Shown: positions 10,660-21,090, counted from the first letter of the stretch. The stretch: 25,305 nucleotides of DNA from Chara braunii (GCA_003427395.1 BFEA01000601.1:819972-845276), one strand, 5' to 3'. Translations and numbers: made by a program. Notes: a model not told the origin generated them from the sequence alone.

Positions 10660-12050
10660 AAAACGGTTGGAGCGCCCCTCTCCCTGCCTGATTCCATTCT
10701 CGATTGGCTATGTTATACTTTCTTCCCTATTGCGCCTTGGCTCACCACCCCGCCATCACCGTTCCTTCTTACCTGTGTGTGTGGTACCTGAGAATGCAGC
10801 TGGCGCAAGACGGCGCCCAGGTACCCCTACCTTTAGCTGCCTGTGCCCGACTTCCGCTTTCGCCCGTCCTCTTTTCTACATATCTCCCCCGCTCGCTAGT
10901 GCTCCGCTTTCCTGCTTTCTCCTCCCTGTCTCCTCTGGTTCCCTTCACCGCCTCAACGCTCGATGCCCTCGTGCACTATTGCTCCGCCCGCTGCTGCTGG
11001 GCCAGCCCCACCGCCCGCTACTTAGAGCTATACCGTCGGCCCTCCCCACTTTTCTGCAGCGGTCCGCCCGAGCTAGGTTTGCAACCACTATGGGACTCCA
11101 ATGACCGCACCCACACATTCTCATAGCAATGAACAAAACTGGGGGCGAGGACCTATTGCGAGCCCAGCCACCTGGGCCCCGGTAGTAAACAACATTCAAA
11201 TGAGAACTTTGGAGGCCAGGTTCCTCGCGATCCGTAGCTGGCCGTGACACCGCTGCAGTCCTCCGATAGCGCCCCAGACCGTTTTAATGCCCCTTTTGAC
11301 TGGGCGCGATCCATTATCTTACGAATCCCGTCGGCATTCCCACAATTAAACCCTCTCGGCAGTTCGTGGCTAGCCGACGGTGCCCTTGAAGCGACCCAAC
11401 CATTAAACTTTCTTCCGCTTCGTGGGCTAACCACCGACCGGCTCACATGCACGTCGACCTCCCCGACCCGCGTCTCAAAGTAGTGGGACCAAAGCCCTTC
11501 ACCAGCATCCTGACCATGCGAGGAACCAGTGGGGTTAGAGGCTCTCGCTCAAAGCCCTTGACCGTCGCGACGATCTCCAAATCCAGTGGCGCACCCTTGT
11601 CAGGGAGTACCGGGGTGAAATAATAATACAACAAAGTATCCAAAACTTTTAATCGCTAGAGTATGAAAACCAGAAAAGAAAACACTTGCCGCTGACGGCA
11701 ATGCCGAGGGGGATAGCCCCGCCAGACCCTTGCACTATCCTATTATTCCCTCGTCGACGCCCCCCGATCTCGATCCCTGAACCTCTTTGACTGAAGTCTG
11801 ACGTCAAAACCGCTAGTGTTAGGCCCAATGTTGAGGCTAGCTTTTTGACAGACACCTCTATAAACGAATATTGTGCGACGCGCGAACTTACCATAACGTT
11901 TTGATATCACACTGTTGTGGATGCCGTCCTCCGTACGTACGCACAAGTCACAGGCAAGAGTATCAATCAAGAGACGGAATCCTTTTAATCCTAAGTTAAG
12001 CAGAAAATGAAACTCTGGTCGGTGATTACGCCGACTCTTCAATCATCAAC
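10660..12050. other. GC-rich, stop-poor LTR stretch without recognised gene
   Basis: Several staggered open frames of 65-145 codons lie on both strands (10667-11104 and 10704-11126 plus; 11153-11452, 11443-11643 and 11743-12042 minus). None carries a domain I recognise, and the high GC of 10660-11130 alone lowers stop frequency. A strong donor-like joint, CAG followed by GTAAG, lies on the minus (LTR-sense) strand at 10768-10775. The minus frames at 11153-11643 overlap, which could be an old frameshifted fragment, but nothing confirms coding. Confidence 0.35.
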
Positions 12051-12205
12051 AAGTAAAAAGATCACGTGCGTCTCAAATCTGCGCGCCCACACACTCTCTC
12101 GTATAGTCAACCATCCAGTCAACCTAAACTACAGACTCCGCCGTGACTCACGCGGTATACTTAGACTTTAAACCAAACTTATTTTTTGTCACTTGCAAAA
12201 CCAGG

Positions 12206-12238
12206 GCGGATACCCTTATAAGGGTATTCGCACCGACA
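12206..12238 (-). repeat. LTR start with 26-bp hairpin
   Basis: The plus strand at 12206-12231 is a near-perfect palindrome built on ATACCCTTATAAGGGTAT, flanked by GCG and CGC. The minus-strand LTR begins TGTCGG immediately outside it (12233-12238). The order TGTCGG, stem, 6-base loop, stem, CCC, GTTTT, CAAG is the same as at 18821. This is the main reason for placing the LTR boundary at 12238. Confidence 0.7.
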
Positions 12239-14737
12239 ACTTACCAGACCATATTAAGCAACGTCCTCATCGGTTCGCAAAATCGAAAAGCTATAAATTC
12301 ATTCTAGACTTCAAATGTTAACGAGAAAGGAACCAATCCGATTAGCCGACAGACTCAGGTTCGAGACTTCTAACAATCCAAACCCTTACAACTATATGCT
12401 GCCAGAATTTTAATATGGGTCTCCATTGCCCCATACTAGGACGCAGGTGTACTGGACACACGTACTACAGCATAAGTTTCTAGCAGCCCCTCTCAACCGT
12501 CCCCTCTCCCCTTCGCCCTAGACAAACACCGACTTCTCGTTAAGTGTCCTTAGTCTCTACCCTGCAAGCAGGGCCATAACCAAGGACGCTGGCCCTAGCC
12601 GATACCTTTAGAAGACACTCTCGCCTTCCTTCAATAATTCTCACAATTAAACATAGATATATATATACATAAATCTTATCTCAAAACACCTCCTCCAGTC
12701 TAGTACAGGAAGGCTAGGTCTCCATCTTGGCCCACCGTAGCATGGGTGATCGTGCCAGATCTACGACCCACCGCATTGTTATTTTAGCGGTAGTGTCATC
12801 GCAGGTTGTGCTACGATAGGCTTTCTCTTGATAACCATTCAATCAGGACTCAAAAAGACTCGACTCGACTCCTATCCCACGTCTTCCCGCAGGAGTAAAA
12901 CCCTCCTAGGTGGCCACATCCCTTTAAGTTTTTACTCCCTCGGCAAGACGCAGACCCGCTGTTCCGGTTGTGAAGATTAGCAGTCGACACTAGGGGTTGC
13001 GCCTTAGTGATGCTAAACTTTACCGTTAGCTTGGTATTCTTATAAATGCCCCCGGATTAGCACAAGTGGCTGGACGGTGTATCGCAACAAAACAAGCCTA
13101 CTACGGGACTACGCAAAGGTCTGTCACACATAAAAGGTATTTACCAGTCCTCCGTGGGACAACATAGAGAAACACGACAACCTCTCCACATTCACAAAAC
13201 AAAATCACTGCGAGATTCACAAGGCCGTAAGTGCCCTACTTGATCAGAGCAAGAAAGCCACACATCCTAGTGACATCTCCCGAATGAACCAATTTGCGAC
13301 CTCTTGAAAATCTCACCAATGGCCAAGCACAAACGTGGTCCTTCTTTTCATACTTTGTCATTCAACAATCCACTTACCATGCCATTGAATCCATTAACCA
13401 CCTTTCATAGGAAGGAGGTCTCCCTCAATATGTCTCTCAGTCATCCCTCCTCTTTCTAGGATGTACTCTCATGCGACCCCTCCTTAACACGTTTTCCCTC
13501 TTTGAAGATGAATCTTCCAATAAACAAAACACAGACTTCTCACAAAAGGCGTAGCTACCATAAAACAACTCAAACTGAGAGACCAACTTATGGGTTCTCA
13601 TCACAACTCAACAATAAACATTTGGCATGGTAAGCATTCGAGTCTCAAAGACTCGTAAATCCCTTAGGATTCTCACACTTTTCTCAAACAAACTGCACTC
13701 CCTCTCCTTGTACCCGACCTTATCACCCGCTCGTAGGCTGATCACACGAGTATACCGAAGAGTAGGCAGTTCAAATTCATTCACATTCACAGAATACAAA
13801 ACACCTAAGATGTTTCTCATACATCTTTACAAAAAAACCCCATACATTAGGATAAAACCACACACGTGAGTGTGATTGTGATCGTCATATACATGGATGT
13901 AGTCTCAGATAAATTCTCAACTCAATATACACTCAAGAGTGTAACACTTCCATTCAAGGGCGAACAAATCATGGTCTTGAATTACATATATACAGACAGA
14001 GTTGAACAATCTCAACTCCCACTGACATCAATATCACACAAAAAGCGCGGCCTCCCTAACCAGAGCAAAAAATGAAACAGTCTCGATCAGGACGTAATCA
14101 CACCCCTCAAATCGGAGGGATCCAAGTAATTCAAGACATATCTAAGTAACCAAGCAACATAAGAAATCATTCATACAGAAACCTTAAGTACTACACTTCT
14201 AGGTTAGAGAGTCTGCCTCACATACGCTGAGGTCTCTCCCCGAGTCTTTCATACCTCTGACACATGTTCAACCATCCTGACCTAGACACAAAATAGGTTT
14301 CGTAATAATGTCCTTAAGACCACTCCTTGCTCTATCCGCAGGAGACATTCCAATAACTCGGTTCGAGACAGTCCTAACATACCCCACATATACAGTTGTT
14401 CTATTGGGGTTCCTCTGAGACACAATACCAATAAGAGTACCACATTTTACTCCCCTAGCTTTGACAGAAGTATACTGTGGCGAGGGGGAGTGTAATCCTT
14501 TTTAGAAAGGATAGCATATCAACTCCCCTAGCCCCGCTCGAGGATCAAACCTCTCCGGTCTTCCCTCCCATTCCAGCACACGCTCCTTGCAGACCCTTGC
14601 CGACAAAGTAAACAACCTCATCATACCCGCTTCACGATGTGTTATTCCGTCGTGTGCTGATGAACCTACTTGACGCAAAAATAGTTGGGGATTCACCCCG
14701 TACCTCTTTGCAGCATGTCGTAGCTGCTTCCCTTATA

Positions 14738-15122
14738 GACCATGGTCTGACAAGGCTCAAATACTTCCCTCTTCTTCGATAGTATTGTAGTTATTTTATC
14801 ACAGGAGATATAACAACAACACCCCATTATGGACCAGGAACATGGTTCCGGCGTGGGTCTCATTACTACCTACAAGACAAAATTATAGTTCCTTCAAAGC
14901 AATCTCTGTGGGGAACAGTAACATAGGATTGCAACCTTCCTTGGGGTAGACCTTACACATTGACTATTCCCTGAGAAAAACTTATCCGAAGGAAGTAGCC
15001 ACTTCATTCACCTATGAATCCGCATCAAACGTGGATTCTGCGCAATGCTTCCACCCTCTTTGAAAAACAATCCAAATGCACAAACTTTAGCAGACAATCA
15101 TAAGTCAATAAACGGACTTGAG
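14738..15122. other. Segment kept in B and partly in C, missing from A
   Basis: A has the flanking sequences joined near 3765 without this stretch. Read on the minus strand, GTTCCTGGTCCATA (14829-14842) and the next roughly 90 bases resemble C at 24577-24670 on the plus strand. Sequence shared by B and C suggests the segment is ancestral and A lost it. No coding is seen. Confidence 0.6.
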
Positions 15123-16212
15123 ACACTCATATAGATCCTTACAGATCAATAAACTCAAATACATACCTTAAATAAATAGCCCATATAAATATTCTGGAAA
15201 TGGATAACCATTGAGATAATATAACATCAAGCACAAAGTCCTCACTTTACCAGACACTAGACACGCTTACTTACATTAAATTTGACATATAATGATGAGT
15301 TCAACATATAACTCATAAAAAATGCTTTTAGAAGATAGTAGTCTCAAGTCCTTAGCTCCAGCCTCATAGATTCAAGTGGATGGTCCAAGCCTGGAAAGGT
15401 TCAAACGAAGGTCTAACATCAACAACAACTCATAGCCCTATCAAGGGAGAGCAAAATAGTCTAGACGTCATCCCTTCTGCCTCTAGGATCTGATATTTCC
15501 CTTGCAGAGAGGGTACTATGCAGACCTACTACGTCACGTAGTCTCTTCTATTGAGGTTTCAACATGGCGTGTACTGCGTCTACCTACAATCTTATACACC
15601 TAGTTCAAACACATCATGCGCAGAAGACCTCAGTCTCCCACGACTATATAAATTGAACAACCGCTTAGAACCTAGACCCAAGGATCCCATATTCATACTT
15701 ATAAAGACTTTGAACGTCATTAACCTAACTCTCCTCGAAGTCCTTTGACGACCTCTAACATAATGGCTCCCTTACTCATCCTCGATCTCACTTTAATACA
15801 AGAGTACCAAGTGGGTCTCATCACCACTCAGATAACGTTTTCAACCATAATAGATACCTTATAAGGCCAACTTCCTCAATGAACGTTGTTAGCCATATCG
15901 ACGTCCCCTCATCTTACCCTGACCATATCAACCATGCAAAACAACATCCAAATTTGTCAACTACCGAGGTCAGAAGAGGTACCATCTCCAACTACCATCT
16001 TATCAGTAACAGTACGTAAGCGCATAGTCAAAACGTTTATCGCTCCTGTGTCACCCTTACGGTATCAAACAAATGAACTCGCAAAGTCAACCTTCACTCT
16101 GTTTTATACTATCAAATGATTAACCTCAGAAGAAAAACTTCTTTCTTTGCCTATTTCTAACATTCCCATACCCGGATGTCGTTCCACCAGGGACAACGAC
16201 AGACAACCGTTA

Positions 16213-16230
16213 TCCCTGGCAACGGCGCCA
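16213..16230 (-). other. Primer-binding site of element B (tRNA-Asp type)
   Basis: The minus strand reads TGGCGCCGTTGCCAGGGA, matching the complement of the plant tRNA-Asp 3' end at 17 of 18 positions. The change, G to A in CCGGG, is what deamination of a methylated cytosine would give. It lies 2 bases from the LTR end at 16233. Confidence 0.9.
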
Positions 16231-16810
16231 TCTGTCGAGCGCATCGGTCCGACACCTCACAAGGCAGCACGAGACCCTTCCGACCGCGTCACGCAGGAGT
16301 TGGTATGTTCCTTCGTCGCTAATATACATGGAGCTTCCGCAAGCCGCTCCGGCCGAGTGCGCCAGCTATACCTCTCGCGAACCCCTACGACAGGATAGGG
16401 CCTACGAGAGGCACGACTTACCTCCACCTTACGGGAGTTGTCACCTCCCTTCAGTGTGCGTATCCTCGCCGAGCTACCAGTCCACAATACGAAAGCTAAT
16501 CAGATGCAATCGCAGATGTGGACCAGCCGAGGGCGTTTCTTGTTCGTTGTAGTATAGGGGGTACGCGCGGTACTACGCCTCTATCGAACCCACACGCGAA
16601 CCGACATTTTCGGGGGCTGAAGTCCCAAGCGCGACTCGTCGCCGGTCGACTAGGACACATCCCACATGTTACGCGCGCACCACTATAAATGACATAAAAA
16701 TAAAAACACAGACACATACGCACGTACATATACATATACAGAACGACACTGAACAAACAACGTGACAACACTCCGAGTCCCTTAGCGACCATCCCATAAC
16801 TCTTCAATGT

Positions 16811-16906
16811 GGAAATCGGATAGGCGTCGCGTGCGGGACTTAGGAAATCGGATAGGCGTCGCGTGCGAGACCTAGGAAATCGGATAGGCGTCGTGTGTGA
16901 GACTTA
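16811..16906. repeat. Three tandem 32-bp units
   Basis: Units start at 16811, 16843 and 16875 with GGAAATCGGATAGGCGTC. Each contains a partly self-complementary GTCGCGTGCG-type stretch. A has one unit at the same place (5471-5502), so the expansion happened in B, or A contracted. Confidence 0.88.
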
Positions 16907-17037
16907 GTATAAGACCGCATGGACGCATGACTAACTCATATCGACTAGCAATGCATGAATATGTAATCGGTCACAATGATGGCGTACTATGTAGTAGCCA
17001 TACTCATGCGATCCTCGTTAATCTCGAGGGTCACGTT

Positions 17038-17172
17038 CGACACTCAAGTGTCGGTTGACACACGCTTGGAGGGACTGATCTCTGGACGCTAGACAACCGT
17101 CAAGTGCGGTTGGGAACCACACCCTCTTCCGCACCCTGCAGAGGGTAGATAGTACACAGGTCCATACCTGTG
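17038..17172. repeat. Copy of the five-hairpin block in element B
   Basis: The first stem CGACACT/AGTGTCG (17038-17053) and the last CACAGGT/ACCTGTG (17155-17172) are unchanged in their arms from A. The third stem pairs as CCCTCT/AGAGGG, while the second (GAGAGA in A) is weakened here. Confidence 0.7.
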
Positions 17173-18112
17173 GTGGCAATCGTCTCTTCTCGCCCTATAG
17201 ACCAGCTCCTTCACCTAAGGCCCTAAGAGAAATCAAGGGGTTTGACTTTGACGGGTGCCACAGACTACAACGTCCATAGAAATTCTAAAAATTAAAGGCC
17301 AAAAAGGGAAGTCTTTTTTGTCTCAAGAACATAGTCTGTTTAACCTTTACGCGGGGTCACAGTAGGCCGCCCAAAACACTCAAGGCATATGTATTTACAT
17401 ATTATATAAAGGGTTATTAATATAGGACGATCACTTCTCACAGTCACAATGAGACTCCTCTCAGCCATATATATATACATGTGAGCGCAGACAGTCAAAT
17501 CCAAAGTCCGAATCACCAAACATACCTACAATCACATCAAAGATTGAACCAAAAGTCCATGCACTACACGAGGTCAACTTCAACCATTATCTGCACTCAC
17601 ATCCCTTGTTTTTAGCCATACAAGCCTCACTCTCGTGCAACTCTTCAAAAATAAATAATTCAGTACTTTTCTTGTATGACCATTCAGATAAAGTCCGGAC
17701 GAAAACACAACAAAACAGTTCAAATCACAAGACGAAAGCCCTTAGGCTGAGTGGCAGGAGTGAATTGGAGTTGAATCGTAAACCGACGAATCGGCAATTG
17801 ACCTATTATTAGTGATAACAAAAGATTATCCTTATAGGATCAAACTGAATCTAGCCCAAATCTTTAATCAAGCGATCAAGAGGACCTGCAACACAAGACA
17901 GGTCAATCCCCATGCTAAATCTATAAGTCCAAATCGAGAGTAATCTCCATATCATGATTTAACCAAGAATCATTCTACTTAACTAATCATGATTCTACCC
18001 CAAAGTCAGTGCCTAATGAAAAGGTAGATCTTTGGCATAATCTCCTCTATATAGAGTGGATTGCCAGAATCGCCACCTGTCAAAAATATAATCTAACTCC
18101 TCTAAACCAAGA

Positions 18113-18481
18113 AAATTTCGGCAGCGCTTCCTGTAGGAAAAGTGTCTTCTCAGAATTTATACTAACTCAAATATGAAAACAAAAATCAACTAGTATTATG
18201 GAAAGTCAAAATTTGTCCAACTCCGTGCATTAGCAAAAATTTTGGCAGCATTCCTTTTAGAAAATGAGACTTCTCATATTTCTACTAAGCCATATATAAA
18301 ATTCAGACAAGTTGAACTTTGAAAAACCAACTTTTGACCGACTTCTTGGATTTTGCAGAAATTTCAGCAGTGCTTCCTGTAGAGAAAGTAGCTTACCAAA
18401 ATTTATACAAGGCCAAGCGTAAAAAATCATCCCAGAAAGTGGGAAAATTGATCTAAGTAAAATAAAATTAGCTCATGCAGA
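18113..18481. repeat. Three-unit 124-bp repeat, copy in element B
   Basis: Units begin at 18113, 18237 and 18359 with AAATTT followed by CGGCAG- or CAGCAG-like bases, matching the array at 6703-7072 in number and phase. Confidence 0.7.
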
Positions 18482-18700
18482 AATTGAACTAACTCTTATC
18501 GTTCTAACACGTGGCGAGCAACTGAAGCAATTACCTATCAAACTGAACCTCATACCAAGTAGTAATCTCGCTCAGTCACATGCAAGGCCAAACCACAAGT
18601 AGTAAGTACTCTCACCATCCCGAAGTCAAAATCCTCATAGATAGTTCATGAGTCTTTCATATGCTTTAACCTTCATACCCAACTTACATATGTTGTAGTG

Positions 18701-18820
18701 CTAGACCATTCAGCTTAGAAACAATGTCTAGTATGCCTTTAGGATATACACGAACAGGTTGCACTACTACTTCTTTCTTCTTTGGGCATATGACTAGACC
18801 ATTCGGCTTGCAAACAATGT
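18701..18820. repeat. Truncated hairpin array in element B
   Basis: The first unit is intact: CTAGA pairs with TCTAG, and CATT with AATG (18701-18730). The second unit (about 18794-18820) keeps its left arm and loop but is cut after CAATGT by the start of element C. Confidence 0.8.
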
Positions 18821-18822
18821 TG

Positions 18823-18858
18823 TCGGGACAGAAACCCCTGTGAGGGTTTCTGCCCCGA
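18823..18858 (+). repeat. LTR-start hairpin of element C
   Basis: TCGGG pairs with CCCGA and CAGAAACCC with GGGTTTCTG, separated by one A/C mismatch, around the 6-base loop CTGTGA. The stem has 14 pairs and starts within the LTR terminus. Confidence 0.85.
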
Positions 18859-19288
18859 GTTTTTCAAGGTCCGACACTGCCCGACCCTTTTTTTTTTGAT
18901 TGGGAGACTTGATGAGGTTGACGTTGCCAAAGTTATTCAGACCAACCCTATAACTGAGAGACCTAAAGCCTGACGTCTTTGACGTGAGACGTCATTGACG
19001 TTCGATCGAAACAGCAGGAGTCAGCGGTATGGCTCGGCGTTCGCGGTTCCCGACGAGGTCGCAATAGTGTGCGGTCATGAAAAAAAAAACTAAAGTTAGG
19101 CCTAGTCCACCTAAAATAATGTCACGCTGCTGTACAGTCGCGCGATTCAGGGCCTACGTGGGCTAAAAGGAGGGGTGCGCCGGGTATAGGACCGCGACGC
19201 AGGGAGGAAGGACGACATTTTCTGGAGGGGTTGATTGGCCGATGCCAAAGCCACGCGGTCTACCGACGGGGTAAGGCCTGCCGGCAGG

Positions 19289-19411
19289 GCCTAGAAGGCC
19301 ACAGGCGGGCTGACTGGGCTTGCGAGGCCACATGCAGGCAAGCAGGGCTTGCAGAGCCGCAGGCAGGCAGGGCCTGCAAGGCCATAGGCTGGCGGGGCCT
19401 GCTAAGCCCCG
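19289..19411. repeat. GC-rich tandem repeat, five units of 25-29 bp
   Basis: Units start at 19289, 19318, 19347, 19372 and 19397 with GCCTGC or GCTTGC, then AAGGCC-like bases and (in the complete units) CAGGCAGGCAGG-like bases. It lies in the U3 part of the C LTR. Confidence 0.75.
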
Positions 19412-19735
19412 ACTCGGGGGGTGGCCGTTGGGCTAGCTCTTCTTATAAAAGAGTTGTTCCTAACACTGTTGTGACAGGAGCCAACCAAGTAGGTTACAAC
19501 AGATGATTGTCACCCGACAGATGCAGGGATCGAATCCGTATGCGCCCTCGGGCTGGCTCCTTTTTGGAGTAGCCAAGTGAGTTGGCGCGACCGATTTCGG
19601 CCGCGCGATCGAGGAGATCGTGCAACTGGAATCAGTCGCGCAGAAGAGATTAGCGTGGCCCCTGCGCAAAGATGACGCGCATAAATCGTAAAAAAAAAGA
19701 AAGGGGGGGTTTTATTTTTTTTCTCGAATTCAATA

Positions 19736-19812
19736 GGATTTGAACTCGGGCCTGCACTTCGGGGAGCGTGGCTGAAAAGCCACGAAGTGACAAACATTGG
19801 CATCAGACCAAC
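19736..19812 (-). other. Possible tRNA-related segment in C LTR
   Basis: The minus strand has a good B-box-like GAGTTCAAATCC (19736-19747), preceded about 60 bases upstream by TTGGTCTGATGCC, a weak A-box-like stretch. Between them CGTGGCT/AGCCACG form a stem. The box spacing is longer than in a tRNA without a long variable arm, and A-rich sequence flanks it. It could be a diverged SINE or tRNA relic, or chance. Confidence 0.25.
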
Positions 19813-20041
19813 GAAGAAGAAAGAAAGAAAAAAATAAAAATAAAAAAAAATAAAAAAATAAAAATGAAAACTTACGTAGTCCGCGTCTGGACGCGTAAGC
19901 GCCCAAATACGGGCGCTATGGGGGAGGCAGCAACGTCGAGGTAAGGAGTTCCTTTTTTTTCTTTTTTCTTTTTTTGCCTTGGTTGTTCGGTGCCCCTAGG
20001 GCGAAACGACGTGACCGCTGGCATAAGCCAACAGTAAAAGG

Positions 20042-20064
20042 AAAAAAAAAAAAAAAAAAAAAAA
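20042..20064. repeat. Poly(A) run, 23 A
   Basis: An uninterrupted run of A within the C LTR; T runs of up to about 13 occur nearby. Confidence 0.95.
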
Positions 20065-20442
20065 CTAACTAAAACTAAAGTGCCATGTGGCGCACTAAGA
20101 AGTGTCAGGGGCTTTACAGCCCCAAAACACTAGATAGTTGCCCGAGAAAACGGGCGACTGTTTCTCTCAGAGGTAAGTTCTTTTTTTTTTTTTTAGAGAT
20201 TGTGTTTTAGATTTTTTTTCCTTATATTTTCTTCTTAGATTTTATTTAGATTTTATTTTTCTTCTTTTCTTTTGCTGTTTTTCGGTGCACTAAGCACCTG
20301 TTCGTTTCGGACGAACGGATGTGACTGTGCTCGACTGTTTCGTCGGACTTTCACCGACTTATCAGGAGGCTGAACCCCGACAGTTGGCCAACCCGAGTGA
20401 ATTAGCCGCAAAAATGCGGCTATGTTCGGGCGCGTCGGGTTC

Positions 20443-20444
<2 letters not shown>

Positions 20445-20530
<86 letters not shown>
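20445..20530. repeat. (GT)18(GA)24 compound microsatellite
   Basis: A pure GT run (20445-20480) switches directly to a pure GA run (20481 to about 20528). Its length may be subject to sequencing or assembly error. The open frame across it on the minus strand is an artefact of the repeat. Confidence 0.95.
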
Positions 20531-20531
<1 letters not shown>

Positions 20532-21068
20532 CCACTTACCTACGCCCGCTGGTTGAGCAATGGGTTGTAGACCGCCGCCTGCACCTGGCGCTGTAGGCGT
20601 CCGGGTACGGGCGCGTGGGGGCAGTGGGAAGGAAGACCCTGTTGAGCTTGACTCTAGTTCGACTCTGTGAAAGGAAGCGGCGGCTGTTCGTTCTGAACGG
20701 CGGGCTGCCCCTATACAAAACAAAAACGAGAAAAAAAAGGGGGGAAAGAGAAGGAGAAGAAGAAGAAGTTGGGAAAGAAAAAACGGTCGCGGATTTAACC
20801 GCGGCCTCAGTCCAGATGCAGGTCTAGAAGCTTCTGGACGTTGACAAGACAGCAGACTGTTGGATTCAACAGTCAGCTGAAGAAGGCTTTGTACAATATT
20901 TGGTAAGTTGGCCGCGGGTGAAGGCCAAATGCATTACCAAAGGGCTGAACTTAGTTTCCTTAGGGGAACATCAGACTTTCTAGCCCTTGATCGCGATCTA
21001 GGTCAAGGGTCAGGCTTAGATCCGAGTTTTGGCTGGGGCTAGGCAGCTGCCCTCAGCCTCCAGCCAGC

Positions 21069-21075
21069 TATAAAA
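21069..21075 (+). promoter_or_regulatory. TATA box of element C LTR
   Basis: TATAAAA sits in AGCTATAAAACAGCG, flanked by GC-rich CAGCC repeats, a good plant core-promoter context. The expected RNA start, about 25-32 bases on, falls near 21095-21105, at the left arm of a 13-bp stem. This would place the U3/R boundary near 21100. Confidence 0.6.
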
Positions 21076-21090
21076 CAGCGAGCAGCCAGC

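Larger units (their letters stand above)
4893..12238 (-). mobile_element. 7.3 kb LTR, apparently shared by elements A and B
   Basis: On the minus strand it starts TGTCGG at 12238 and ends ...GCTCGACA at 4893, giving 5-bp perfect terminal inverted repeats (TGTCG/CGACA). The PBS of A follows its end and internal domain B abuts its start. The start aligns with the C LTR start: TGTCGG, a hairpin with a 6-base loop, then CCC and GTTTT-CAAG. Its end is shared with 16233 onward and, over about 400 bases, with the end of C. The 4893-7420 part aligns with 16233-18820; beyond that B is interrupted by C, so 7420-12238 has no second copy in view. It is unusually long for an LTR and may contain later insertions. 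It holds two repeat arrays, hairpin blocks and a tRNA-derived relic. Confidence 0.6.
12239..16232 (-). mobile_element. Internal non-coding domain of LTR retrotransposon B
   Basis: This lies between the LTR start at 12238 and the PBS plus LTR end at 16213-16233, read on the minus strand. From about 12375 it aligns with domain A; the first 136 bases next to the LTR are not found in A. It lacks A's 2174-3448 and keeps about 385 bp lost from A. No gag-pol coding capacity is visible. The minus-strand bases next to the LTR read GGTAAGT, which is not a convincing polypurine tract. Confidence 0.65.
16233..18820 (-). mobile_element. 5' LTR of element B, interrupted by element C
   Basis: The minus-strand LTR end ...GCTCGACA is at 16233. 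The sequence aligns with 4893-7420 of the shared LTR, including the hairpin block, the 124-bp repeats and the first hairpin-array units. It stops abruptly at 18820, where C begins, inside the second unit of the hairpin array. The rest of this LTR is expected beyond C, outside the window. Confidence 0.75.
19882..21009 (+). repeat. Hairpin-dense region with A/T homopolymers in C LTR
   Basis: Stems include AGCGCCC/GGGCGCT (19898-19917), GGGGCT/AGCCCC inside AGTGT/ACACT (20101-20131), AGTTGCCCG/CGGGCGACT (20136-20159), GTTCGT/ACGAAC (20300-20316), GTCGG/CCGAC (20342-20358), TAGCCGC/GCGGCTA (20403-20422), GGTCGCGG/CCGCGGCC (20785-20806), GACTGTTG/CAACAGTC (20855-20874) and CCCTTGA/TCAAGGG (20984-21009). 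Long A or T runs separate groups of stems, and GTAAGT follows some groups (20173, 20903). Confidence 0.75.

Noticed and set aside
10667-11126. 145- and 140-codon plus-strand frames taken as genes
   Set aside because: The two overlap in different frames, are pyrimidine-driven in composition and show no known domain.
12347-12351. CGACA as the LTR boundary of element B
   Set aside because: It has the terminal motif but no adjacent hairpin, and its sequence does not align with the C LTR start. The site at 12234-12238 does both.
19511-19540. Second tRNA-like B box, minus-strand GGATTCGATCC
   Set aside because: No A box at suitable spacing and no stem support; a single 11-base match is too little.
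20253-20723. 156-codon minus-strand frame
   Set aside because: Much of it is translation of the GT/GA microsatellite (runs of His-Thr and Ser-Leu).
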